Both the position numbers and the translations under genes were made by a program. A stretch of DNA of 64,000 nucleotides, taken from the NCBI RefSeq assembly GCF_041260155.1, contig NC_091931.1, positions 9,839,861 to 9,903,860 of the forward strand, written 5' to 3'. The notes under the pieces were generated by a model. That model did not search any database. It saw only the letters and a list, made by a program, of their open reading frames with translations, and had not been told where the DNA came from. Shown here one piece after another: positions 1-49,400 of this stretch (positions within the stretch are counted from its first letter, which is position 1; every line of letters begins with the position of its first letter). The DNA comes from Ptychodera flava (Eukaryota > Hemichordata > Enteropneusta > Ptychoderidae).

Positions 1-1460
1 TACCCTTCCTACCCAAAAAGCGTTTGCATAAATGAATCGTGCCCCATATTCTGCAATAATTCAAGTTGTATGCACGTCGTTTTTTTTAAGTGACAAGGAA
101 TAGATATTTGGCAATAACGTGAATCATAATAGCTTACTTCCGGACGAAAGAGTAGGCACTGCATCTAAAATACGGATTTAAGGATACTCGCTTCATTTGG
201 TCAAAGATGAAAGGGCGTTGGAGAACACCGTGACTGAACAAATTAGTGAACATGCACTGAATGTAAAATAGATTGTGAATGTTCAACAACAATGAAGTCA
301 GAATTTAGAAAAATAAAATGCTAAATAAGAGGTGTCGATTTTTATGAGGAAAAAATGTGAGAGTCTTTTACAGGGATGTCACCGGTTAATTGAAAATCGA
401 AACTTATTTATGCTAATTAATGCACAGAGTAATGCAAATTTTATGCCAAGGATACTGTGCGATATATCCACCATGGCCATGAGTAACGTGTAAGTTTCGC
501 GTAATACCGGCAGTCAAATTAGTTAAGTATAAATTACTTCGAGATCTAAAAGTGCTGAAATATATTTACTGTACTTCTTTTATGAAATAATACGAGAAGC
601 ACTAAATTTTGTATGACCACCACATCAAAATAGTATCTAAATAATATGATTAGCATAACATTTTCGTATTTCATGGATATTATGATAAACTGCATTTTGC
701 TAGATAAGCGTTGAACAAGCTTCTCCCAGATGCATGGCTGCGAAAGTCAGGCACGTGAAACATAAACAATGAAGTTTTTAATTGACCATGACCTGTTGCA
801 TGTCTCATCATCGTCATTTCAATGGTTCTGTTTTTCCAGTCAGAAAGTTGATGTAGCGGGATATTCTTATAAACGAACTAACAATTATTATAATGGTAGT
901 AATCAACTATTTAGGTGATTGCAGACCATGATGGGTATGTTTCATCAGGGACATAAAAGACATTCAAAAAACACACAGCCTGTTTTAGGCCGTTGAGTAA
1001 TGGAAAAAGGTTGTATCAGCGACTAACACTAATAGGTCCAAGAGAAACAATTTTGTTACCCGAACTTTGTCTGTTTTTCTGTGTTTTCTAAAATCTGGCG
1101 AATTTCTCTGCTTAAATTCTCTTTTTGTTTTTACATAAGGAAGCCAATCCTATTGCATTTTCCATTATGTGTGTAAATAGTACAAGTACCTCTGAGGTAA
1201 CAATTATCCGAGCTTACATCTGGTAGGCTAACATTTTAGAAAATTTTCAAATTGTAACCGACTTTTTGCATGCACATACACCAAAATAACGTTAAACAAG
1301 AAACCAATTGCAAATAAACCTAGATTAGGGAATCATGACAAAGGTTGAGACTGACAGCAAAATTACATATTAATGATTGACAGAGAAATTTCATTTTGTG
1401 ATGTGCTTCCTTGCTTTTGTTACCATGTATAATGGTAAGCGTATTTACCATAGCATTTAA
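1..1460. other. AT-rich upstream region without a recognised gene
   Basis: Only short, unrelated open frames. I see no domain, RNA gene or repeat family here. It is 5' flank of the receptor kinase gene and may include its promoter or untranslated exons. Confidence 0.5.
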
Positions 1461-1462
1461 TG

Positions 1463-1860
1463 AAGGGAGCGGTTTCTGTCTGTATTCATAAAATCCGTTT
1501 ATGCTTTCAGGAGACTGACATTTTGTCATGTGCTTTGCAATGGTCGCCATTTGAGTAACGATAGGCGTATTTCCTTATAGCATGGACACCATGAATCTAC
1601 ATGCCTCGACAGTTGCGTTGTTTCCGAGTCACTTCACCATAGTGGAGGAAGGAAGCGGTTTCTGTCTGAAGTCATAAAAGCCTTTTATGCTCTCAGGAAA
1701 AATGACACTTTGTCATGTGTTGCTTTGCAATTGTCACCAATTGTGTAACGGGATAGCGTATTTCCCAGTGGCATGGACACCATGAGTCGATATGCCTCGG
1801 TAGTTTCGTGTTTCCGAGTCACTTTACTATAGCAGAGGTAGGGAGCAGCTTCTACCCTGG
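1463..1860. repeat. Tandem duplication, ~188-bp unit, two copies plus a partial third
   Basis: Units begin at 1463, 1649 and 1839 with closely related words (GGGAGCGGTTTCTGTC, GGAAGCGGTTTCTGTC, GGGAGCAGCTTCT). Each contains a GACACCATGA block and ends in GTTTCCGAGTCACTT followed by CATAG or TATAG. The third unit breaks off after about 20 bp. The array ends about 350 bp before the RTK start codon, so it lies in the likely promoter or 5' UTR. Confidence 0.8.
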
Positions 1861-2211
1861 GTTGATAGCTCTGCTAGCGGACGGAACTGTCCCCGAGGCT
1901 GTCTTTCGCCCCATTTAAACGATGTATTCGTTGCTTCGATAAAGTTTGTGTGCGATGTGTGATAGCGTTTGTACGGACGTGAGTGTTTCATGAACTCTGA
2001 AGCGTGTGGAGAGGTCGCAGTCAGAAATTTAAATGGCTCGGTTATTGAATCACTCTTTTTTAGAGTGGGGATTTAGCCAAGCGGTTTTGTCTGTGCCTTG
2101 TCCGCTAGGTGCTTGGGTTCCATACGTTGTGATTTCGAAACCGATTGAAAACACCGTATATTCTCTGTCTGTAGCCGTGTTATCTTATTGCGTTGTCAAA
2201 AAAGCATCTGA

Positions 2212-32658
<30,447 letters not shown>

Positions 32659-33145
32659 AGAAGAACAAGTGTGGGTGACGAGGAAACAGTACGAAGACTT
32701 GCTTTGGGCTTTGGCACAATATTTATGAAATGGTTTTTATTACAAAGTTACAATTATTCCTGTTTCAGGAAAAGTTCACGATTCTTTTACGTGCAATATA
32801 TAATTCAGAATGGTTATTTTCTTCACTATAGATGGGGTGTTCACTACTTTTAATACGTGTGAAAGGATCGCAAGTGTAAATTTGATTGGCAACAATATAA
32901 GAACGTTATGCAAATATATACGTTACCTCGATAAAGATTAATTTAAAACGGTAGTACAATCTTGTAGAACAGCTTTGTTATAACGGTGTAGAACAGCTTT
33001 GTTATAACAACTTGAAAACTTAAGGCATACGTTATGGAGGATTGGCTGCAATGCTTATTGCTAAACATACTGTAGGAAAAGATATGGTTTCTCTCGCATA
33101 ATTATGTATTATTTGAAATAGTTACTCAGTATTAGAAATAGCTTT

Positions 33146-33151
33146 AATAAA
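33146..33151 (+). promoter_or_regulatory. Possible polyadenylation signal for the RTK gene
   Basis: AATAAA lies about 490 nt after the RTK stop codon, on the coding strand. It is the first clear match I see downstream, but the distance is large and no transcript end can be confirmed. Confidence 0.3.
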
Positions 33152-33372
33152 AAAAGGAGATATTTTCCGACATAGTCGACAGAGAAGGTGTACCCGAATA
33201 GGGCCGTAGAAATTAATGTCTCTGTTATTTTTCTGGGGTTAAAGTATCTTTGGATAAAATATTCAAATATGCCAACTGTGCCATAATGATGAATCCCTTC
33301 CTTTACCTGCTTCGGAAATAACGTCTGATGTGTAGGTCTAATCATAATCGTCACATAAATGAATGACATTAT

Positions 33373-33690
33373 GGTAATGCACCTCGGGGGGCAGCTATTC
33401 GAACTCTAAAACTTTTATAAGTTTTTTTTTTTTCTGGTCCGCCACTTGTGAAACCTCATTTTGAAGCTCATGGAGTTAATGAAGTTCACGAGCTTATGTT
33501 TGTGAACACCGCAAACTTAATTTTCCCCGCAGAGGTAACACAGGGATGGCGGCCATTTATAGTTGTGAATGTCAGAAAATATATTGGTAAATTGTTTCTC
33601 TACTATCAAATTTTGCACGGTTACCCGTAATTTTTAAGCTTGGTTTTGAAAGGGAATTATAAAAGTTTGAGCGTTCTACGGAGTAAAATT
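33373..33690 (+). mobile_element. MITE of the GGTAG...GCCTCGG family (diverged copy)
   Basis: Starts GGTAATGCACCTCGGG and runs through the family landmarks CCACTTGTG, GCTCAT and GGGATGGCGGCCATTT. The right end is worn. The best preserved member is 60472-60824. Confidence 0.6.
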
Positions 33691-35384
33691 GTAAGTCGTT
33701 GTGATATTTAGTCTCCACAGTCTGTCATTTTATCTCAACACTGTTTTATCAAAGAGGTAAATTATATAGTATTGTATTTTTAACCTTACATAAATACATG
33801 TGTTTCTTCATCGTTTGGAGTTTGTGATTTCCAACTCAGTCAATTGGCCGCAACTGTCACTATTACATAAACAGAATGTGACCCTTTGGAATACAAAGGT
33901 ACATACAGGTGTATTTGTAATTTTTTACAATTTTTTATTTGCATAAATTATCGATTTATTTCACTCAAGATAGAGTTTTTAAAACTAGATGGATTATAGA
34001 TATTTTGGACAAATTTAATAAACGATGCATTTTCAATAACAAAACGGCAGTTTATTACAAAATACGAAATGAGTGTGTTTTATATATTATAACAGATAGA
34101 GATATTCAGCCTACAACTAATTCCGAAACAATTTACAGTTGTGATATATCGGTCACACAGATAATTTCTGAAAGTACTGTAAGTTGTATATTATTTATAT
34201 TTGTTCAAATGAAATCGCCGTATGTAACATTTTTACAGTATAGCTGAAAATGCACGTGATGTAGCGAGTGTCGGTTTGTCAGTTCTCGTAGAATTTGCCC
34301 ATTGCATTAATATATTAAATAAGTCGACATTGCTGGCACAAGATCACTAATTTACTTCGATAGTTCGGAAGAAAAATAGTGCAGACCTTGAAGTTTTGAC
34401 ACCTGCAAGGATGCTTGTTTAGTTTGAACTTTAATATCAAGAATATTTGTAAAGATATTTTTCTGCCTGAATCAAAATGCAGACTGTTGTGAATAATGGC
34501 TGAAGCATTCAGTGGTAATATTAGGAGTTCTAGGGGCCATAGAAATCATAAAAACACCACTGAGGGCACTATTTTCATCGCTATCTCAAAATTTCCGTGG
34601 ACTTGCCCACACGAAAAATTCATCAGTAGTCAAGCTGACATTGACCTAACACCTGTTAAGAGGATTCGTGCCGCTGAATGTTTTAAAATTGGAAAATCGA
34701 GCTCAACGCTACTGTGGTGGCCTATGGGAAATTAATTAGTGGTCTTGTTCCTGCTAATGCATTATGTTTTCATCAACCGTGACAGTGAAACATTCGATAC
34801 ATATAGGTCCGCTTTACACTGGCATATCCTTCCATGGCAAGCGATCAAGGCGCCATACTTGGCTTTCTTTTGACAATACATCAAAGAAACTAAATGTACA
34901 AATTTTACAGAATGCTTTATTCAATATAAACGAACACTTCTATAACACATTAAGCTTTCAATTGTAGTGTTAATTTTGCTTTGCTACACTTTAAAACACG
35001 TGTTCTCATTTGCATACAACTTCCACCCCGGGTCTTGAATTAGATGCATAGAACTAACTGCATGTGTTGTCAGGGCGGAATGAAGGCCACGACAGTTCTT
35101 TGGCTTTAATAACCAGCAAGAATGCTACAAGGGTCTACCTTCTAGCAGGTGCAAATGTCCTATGGACTGCCTGGGGCATTAGGTATAATACGGCTTTTCT
35201 GATTAACTGCCGTTGAAATGTGAAGAGGATTAATGTCTGTCCGCCACAGAAGATCGAATCTATTGTTTGCACAACATCCCCCACACACAAACCCAAAAAC
35301 GTTCTGCAGCTTTCCTGTAGTTCTTCAGCCACATACAACTCGCAATAGAGCTGCGCAAATGGTAAGGGCAGATCTACCACCTCC

Positions 35385-42078
<6,694 letters not shown>

Positions 42079-45000
42079 GGTATAGATGTATCGATAGATA
42101 TTAACACAGATACTGTAAAGAAATTTAAGAAGCAAAGACATTTAACTTTTTGTTAGAAAAGTATATGATCGATGTTCCCTAATCTGAACTATGTACAATA
42201 CTTGTCAAGAGAGAAATTTATTACATTGGTTTTATACTGCAAATGTCTCTTATCAGGGACAGCCAACCAGCCTACTTCAAGAAATTTAAATTGTAACAAA
42301 AGGTGTTGTAAGAGTTTTTAAGTGTAAATATAGCATTTAAAATGTTTTGGTGAAATAAAATATTGGGAAGAAAGAAAGGCAAATGCCCTCACATCCATGA
42401 TTCACAAGCTCCCCCACCTATAATTATACCTTTCCCCTCCCTAACACGAGAACTCCCCAGCCCCCTCTTCTATAAAAGTTTCTCTTTGTCAGCTTATCAA
42501 CACTTGACTTCGTCCTTCCCACGAACTTTGCTTAAAATAGAAACAATACTTTTCCCCGCCAATTGACTTACATGTAGAAGATGTGGCCTCTTCACCGCCT
42601 TACTGATAACCAAACTGCTACCGCCAACGAACCCTTGGCAAACATCTTTGTACACGAACAACTTCATTTGCTAATTTAGTACAATCTCTCAAAACCAAAA
42701 AGGGTCCGTCGATAATAAAAGCTGACGCACGACAAACGTAATTCTTTCGTTTAGGGGGGAGGGGGTAAAAGCTCATTTCGTTTTGTGTGCGTCAAAATCG
42801 CATAAGGATTTTCTATTGTTTTCGAAGTGCGACTTTGCAGCGGGAACGCAATGTTACCTTCGCGTTCAACGAGAACAGAATGACCACAACGGAGACAGTA
42901 AAGACAACGAAAAGACATGAATGTGAAATAGACACTTGTATGCTTTTTTAACGTGAAACATGTACGTGAAACATTTTCCTACGTGCGAAATACATTAAAA
43001 TGTGCTGTCTTAAAAAGTGAAACGCTTTAAAGTGGACGTTTATTAATTGATGTGCCCTTTCGGTGTATTTTCAAGGGCGTGCGGATCGAAGATCATGCGT
43101 GTGGGTTTGTCAGAAACGGCATCATAATACGAAATTGATTTCGCATAAGAACTTTCGTTTTGAGGGGGGAGGGAGCTTTTATTATCGACGGCCCCTAATA
43201 TGCCCACATTTAAAAGCGATGTTCAGGTTCAAATTGAGAGACTGCGTGTTGGCTATGTTGTGAGCTCTTTAAAATCTCGAAGGAATGAAGAGAGACGACG
43301 AAATTGGGCGTACCTGTTCTTCTCATTTGAGAAGCGTATTTTTGTGCTCCGAAAACTCTTTGAGAGGTATAACGCCTTGATATTAAATAATAATCCTTTG
43401 GGCCTCTACATCACAATCTTGTACTGACAGGCAAGAGCTAGTATTCAGTTGCTTTCATTTTGATCAAGCTTTTTCTAAGAAATGATTTAATCTGATTTTG
43501 CAGAAAACTTTGTATTGTTTGTTTGTGTTTTGTTGTTTTTGGTATTGTTATTACCTTAAAACTATCATTATCAGATTTCTAGCAAACCTGTACATACAAA
43601 TTTCAAATTATCTCGTGCTCAACAAAAGTTGAGCGAGAATTCATGGGTAAAGCTGTGAATGAAAATGTTTACCGTGACCGTGACTCTAGTGGCCAAGTAG
43701 AAAAAATTATGTAATTTGGCAATATGTCAACATAGTACAAAGGAAATCAAAGAAATCTCAAATGAATGGAGTGTATAAGTACTGTTGTAAAATCAAGCAC
43801 AGCCAGGCGAAGTCGAAAGTGAAAGAGTTATGGCTGGTAGCCGTGCGGTGCTATTCTGACAAATCTTGCATTCAGTTACAACCAAGATGTATCTAAACGT
43901 GAAAACATTAGTATGAATCTATCGCAATGCATGTATGTGCTGCCTTGGAGCTCGATAATGATTATTATGAAGTTCTAAAAACGTTAAAAAGTATATGATG
44001 ATGGATTCACAGAACAGTCAACATCAAATAAACTTTGTTGCCATGGTTAATACAGCCGGATGTGATTAAAGCAGGTGTTACATAACAGTCGATTTGAATG
44101 TTTGAGAATTATAGTCTCTACAAGTTGGCATAGACTTTTTCAAATGTCGAACTCGGCCGGACTTATGTGAGCAAATAGAAATATCCTCCGGTGTAGGAAA
44201 AACCCTCCCCCTCACCAAAGTACCCCCTCTCCTCTCTCACTCTCTTCTGGTGTCTTACAGAACATTTTCAAATGCATACCTTACGTCAAACTTTACATTA
44301 ATCATCACTTACCCGTTCACGTTAGGTCTGTCACTAGTATTCTGGCATAACAACCAAGGGAGCCCGTCTGTGGTCACCAAAAATTTAATACAGTTGGTCG
44401 AATACAGACTTCTATCAGTGATTCAGCGAATTTGCATAAAAGGGATATAGCTGTAACTAGTAAGGGTAATTTCCAAAAGTAAAGTCAGTCATGTGATATC
44501 AGACAGATCACGATATTCTCCCGTATTTGCTCTTCCGATTCAAAGGCCATTTGTCACGCGCTGTTGATCAATTCGCAGAATTGGGTTTCAGCGATTGAGC
44601 TATGCATGTATTTGTACTTTGGTGATATAAATATCTTGACAGGAACTGACTTTGTTTCACTTCCCCTTACCCTAACACGTCTCGTTATGATTTTCTTCCA
44701 ACTACAGCTATGTGTTTCATCAAACGGCCTGGTTTGACTTTATTGAAGGTTTTCATTTTCCATCGTATACTTGGAAATATGTTGTTACCTCGTCTTCTAA
44801 AACTTGGAACTCCTTCAAACAGCGCTGACATATTTTATGGCTCTACGATCATATGTAATGTATACCCAGCATCTTTGTGACTCGTGTGAGTTTGTGAGTC
44901 ACCGGAAGTACAGTCGATTTCTAAATGTTAAGATATTTTTTTCAAAAGCAGGAAACTAGATGTCGAAGGCATCATGGCACGTATGTGGTGTGCGGAAGTA

Positions 45001-46189
45001 GCTTTAGGTTGTTGAAGATTGAACGCGGAGCAGTAAAGGTCAAATTTCATCAGCATTATCCAGCCATATTGTATTAAACAACATTCCATTACTTCATGGC
45101 GATTGTGTACACGATAATTGTTTCCATTTCAAAATCAGCTTGATTTTGACCCTTTGCAGAGCTTCAACGTGTTCGGACTTTTCAACAGGCCGGTCAGTCA
45201 AAATAAACAAGGGACACTAAATATTCATGCACCGGGGACTCAAGCCAACAAACGTTACTCCGTCAGTCGGCCCGCATCAATTAGACAAACAAAAAGACTG
45301 ACACCATACTGGACAGGTAGGAGGACAAAAAGTCCTACGTTACTTCAGTTAGTCTTCTAAAAGAAAGGCGTTTTTTTAACAATCGACGGCCACAAGTTTT
45401 TGAGACACTTACATTGAAAAAATCCGAAATGACCTTCAATTGTTAGCCTATTTGTACACATCACCTCTCTGAGACACCACCGAGTGTGCCCTCCTACACA
45501 AATCAATACTGAGCCCGCACCTCTCTTTCGATGGTGTTATTGTGTAGTGGTTTATCAATTTATTCGTGTTTTGTACTTTTATGATTACTTTACCGTGAAA
45601 GGAGTGTTTCACAGTCATCGACTGTGAGCATGCGCACTTGATACCCTATTTCTGTCATGGGATTTCCCACACGTAATGCTGTGCAAGCTCTTTCAGTTTC
45701 AGCCGCGTTTGTCTACGATAGTCTGACAGCAATATATCAGTTTGTGTACGAATTTGTAGCGAGAAGTCTCCTCCGTAATCTCATTGAATGTGAACGTTGC
45801 ACACAATATCGACGCCACTGTTTGTGAGTTAAACCATCGTACGAATAGGTAGGTGATTTGCCAGCGCTATATTGAGATCAAAACAGAGTAATATGTACGT
45901 TTATCTCAGGCACTTCACTTCCGCTTTTCGTTCATGAATACGTACGTCTCTTTAATGCCGACTCGGTCGCTGAGTTCAGCGTTTCGCGCACACCCAATGC
46001 ACACTAACGTATATGTGGTACTCATGCCGTTTGTACACAACAAGAATGTGATTGCTGCCTTAGTCAGCAATATCACTTGTCTTTAATATCTTTTCATTTC
46101 AGTGGTTTTTTCTCAAAAAAGTAACAGCATTTCGATCCCTAGACGACGCTCGAGCTGTTTCATCTTCGACTGGATTTGACGAACTGTAA
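42079..46189. other. Spacer between the two divergent otopetrin genes
   Basis: About 4.1 kb holding both 5' flanks. It contains the MITE at 42702-43195. Small open frames at 43200-43427, 44250-44450 and 45118-45360 have no recognisable domain. Promoters are expected here but no clear core element is seen. Confidence 0.5.
42702..43195. mobile_element. MITE/DNA transposon remnant with ~22-bp terminal inverted repeats
   Basis: The left end AGGGTCCGTCGATAATAAAA and the reverse complement of the right end AGGGGCCGTCGATAATAAAA differ at one position over these bases; both continue GCT. Inner subterminal G-runs (GGGGGGAGGG) occur on both sides. About 490 bp, with no transposase frame. Confidence 0.75.
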
Positions 46190-46351
46190 ATGTCCGTAAA
46201 CATGAGGAGGTGGGGTCCATACCAACAAATAACACCGCTCTTGAACAGTTCACTCCCGCCAGAAGGGTGAGTGCACGTGAAATTGAATGATATATTTATT
46301 ACTGAAGTGAACTACTGTAAATGCACAATCCTATGACGTATATGCCGTGTC

Positions 46352-46420
<69 letters not shown>

Positions 46421-49400
46421 TTTGAACTTCCCCACTATATTTATGATTTTTAGTGTGGGCTGGGAGAAGAGAAAATGGCATATCGCCAGAGAAAATGGCA
46501 TATCGCCAAATCAGTATTTCAGGCTGTGAATGAGGACACTCAGTTGCCTGTCACAAGTCAAAAGTTGGTTTGCTCGCCCTTACATGCACTTTCAGGTTCA
46601 AATAAGTTGTTCATTGATTAATTCCTACCGTAAATCCGTAAAGAGGCCTTGTTCAAGAGGCGCTTTTATGAGACAATTTCTCTTCATTCTGGTTAATATG
46701 AATGTTATTTTCTTCCCGTAGTACACGCACTGGCCGTACATTCAGTAAATTGCTGGGTACAATACATGCTATAGTCGGGATAGTCTTACCACTGGCTGCT
46801 GTGTTCCAAGCTATCCATTTGGGTCAAATCAGTGAGGATAAAGCGTTCACCTCACTCAGCATTCAAGGCTACTATATATACTTACTGGTGGTGTCGATCT
46901 TTGCCCTGGTTATTATGAAGGCGACCGGTATGCTGAAACGGTTCGATGAACAGGAGTGTCCCCAGGCTAACGCAGGTTTCATCAAAGGTAAGAAAATCCC
47001 ATATTAGCTCACCTCGGTCGGCTCCATCGCGGATAATAATGTTTTCGACAGAGTGTACCCTTCGTCAGGTTTTATTAATGTCTCGTCTAACGGGCTGAGT
47101 TTGTCTGTTGTTATGCATGTCTCGTTGATTGTTGTCTTAAACGAAATAATGAATGTTGAGACCCAACGCAGTGGCATGGTGCAGATCTCTGCATACGGGA
47201 TCCGTCATTATTTATGGCCTAGGGGTCGGAGGAATCTGCGGAGGGGGGGGGGGCACTCAAATAAATTGAAAGCTGTAAGGAGGATTGCTCAAAATGTGGA
47301 GAGAAAGAAGGGGGCTACTAAATTTTTTTGGTGCAAAATAAATTGAAACACTTCTCAGATTTCACCATATATCAATTTCTCAAAATTTTCTATGCCTCAG
47401 GGTGGACATCCCCTTCTCGTGCTCCTCCTGGGATTTTTTAACAGTTTTACTTAGTAGAAAAACAAATCGAAAACACCTTTCAGATTGCACCAGACTGCAC
47501 CATTGTATACATCAATTTCTCAAAATGTTCCGCGCAAGATAGGGGACACCCCCTCTGACACTTCCCCGTCAGCCTCTCGCATGTTCTCCCCATGTACTTT
47601 CGAATTCTGTCCTGTCAGATATCCTCAATGAAACCCCTGTCATGATATCTATCCAAATTAAACAATACTATATGGTTGGATACTGGCTTTATCATGAGCT
47701 TTTATATTACATGTAACATGTTGTTGCGACTTTGAAATTCATTAGGATTTGAAAGATCTTTACTATTGCTGTATTTTTGTAAATTTTGCAAATACATTTA
47801 TTGATATTTAACGTTTCTAAGTGGGAGGGGGGGCAGTCAAAATTTCTGTTAGAGAGGGGATTACTCGAATTCGTCATGGTTGGCGGGGGGAGGGGGTATT
47901 CGAAATTTCAGAGTTTCCCATGAAACTCCTCCGACCTCCCCCCGGTCCGTAAATAGCGACGGCTCCCCAATACCATAGGGTCAGAGAAGTTCAGATTAGA
48001 TATTAGGCAATAGTAATTAAAACCGTCGACTAGGGCGGGGCTCGCCAGGCATCATCCAATTTAAAGCCTCTGCGTCAACGCTGTTGTTATCTCTTTCTGT
48101 GGAGCAAAGATCGACATGGAGAAAAAAAACACGGTATGCTGTATACGAAAGACCACTTCAACATCCATTCAAATAACCACATTTCGTTCAACAATTGAAA
48201 ACTTAGTAGCGGTTATATACTGGGAAAGCAGATTGGCCGACTAGAGATGAAAAAAATAGAAAATTAAAAAATGTGCGTCATCGCCCCATTTTGGAAAGAC
48301 GCCATGACCAAAGCATTATTGCCTTAGAAAGAGCTGCCAGACGACGCCCCCAAGCGTTCGCTCAGTGAACTCCACAAGTCGAAATACTCGACATCGTACA
48401 AGCGTCCAACTGACAATTTACATCGTTGTTACTGATTGCCAAATTCAAGATGCAGTTATAGCGACACTTCAACGTAACAAGTACTAATTACAATCTTTAT
48501 TATCGTGGTGATATTGAACCCCTCCGATTATGATCAGCAATAGTAAATTAATCGTGTGTGTTTGATATTATTACTATATAAATTTGGAAATGTTTCTGGG
48601 AGTGTGAGGTCTGCATGTTTTATATCTTAAAAGGAAATGCAAAATTTAGCAAAATTACTCCAATTTCTAAAAATTCGCTACATGCAAGAAAACACAAAAG
48701 ATTAACAGGTTTGTAGGCACAAAAAGGCAGACATCGGGTCGAGTAAATACTAATAGAAGACAAGACAGGTGGAGTGCGTGTCGGGATGTTATTCGGGCTC
48801 TCAATTTTTTACAGTACTTTTCTAATCTACCACTTGTATGGCCTCATTTTCGAGCTCTTGGAGTGAATAACATTGGCACCATCTTATGTTTGTAAAAATC
48901 AAAGAGTCCCATATATATTAACCCAGGGATACTGGCCAGTTTAAATGTATGTGTAAAATGTGAGCTAATTTGTTTCTGCGGAGCCAAAATTTGCACTGCG
49001 ATCCCTGATTTTAGTTCTTAGAATCCCTGAAAGTTTCCTTGAAGAAAGTTTGAGCAAAAGTCTAAGTCGGTCAGCCTCGAGACGTCCACTACCTTAAAGG
49101 GATACAGTCGTCGGAACTGCGCTCTTGAAGGTCGTGTGGGACCCATACGACGAATGTAAACACTTTTCCATGGTGATTGATGAAAGTTAAAACATGTCTG
49201 CCATAATCTACATAGTATAATTTAAGTGGTGCAGTGTAAAGTTTATTGTGAGTGGCATGCAGAAACGACCGTGTTGATTGTAGACAAGACAGTGTATGGG
49301 AAACGTTCACTGCGCGCTGTAATCTAACACCAAATACTCAATTTGTTGCAAATGTTTACTTTTCTAATGATAAGCAACATATAGACTTGTCGAGCTCGAC

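Larger units (their letters stand above)
32659..35384. other. Spacer between the RTK gene and the otopetrin gene
   Basis: Contains a direct 25-bp repeat near 32964-33010 (GTAGAACAGCTTTGTTATAAC twice), the MITE at 33373-33690, and open frames of about 60-100 codons (33939-34247, 34496-34735, 35135-35380) without recognisable domains. Confidence 0.45.
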
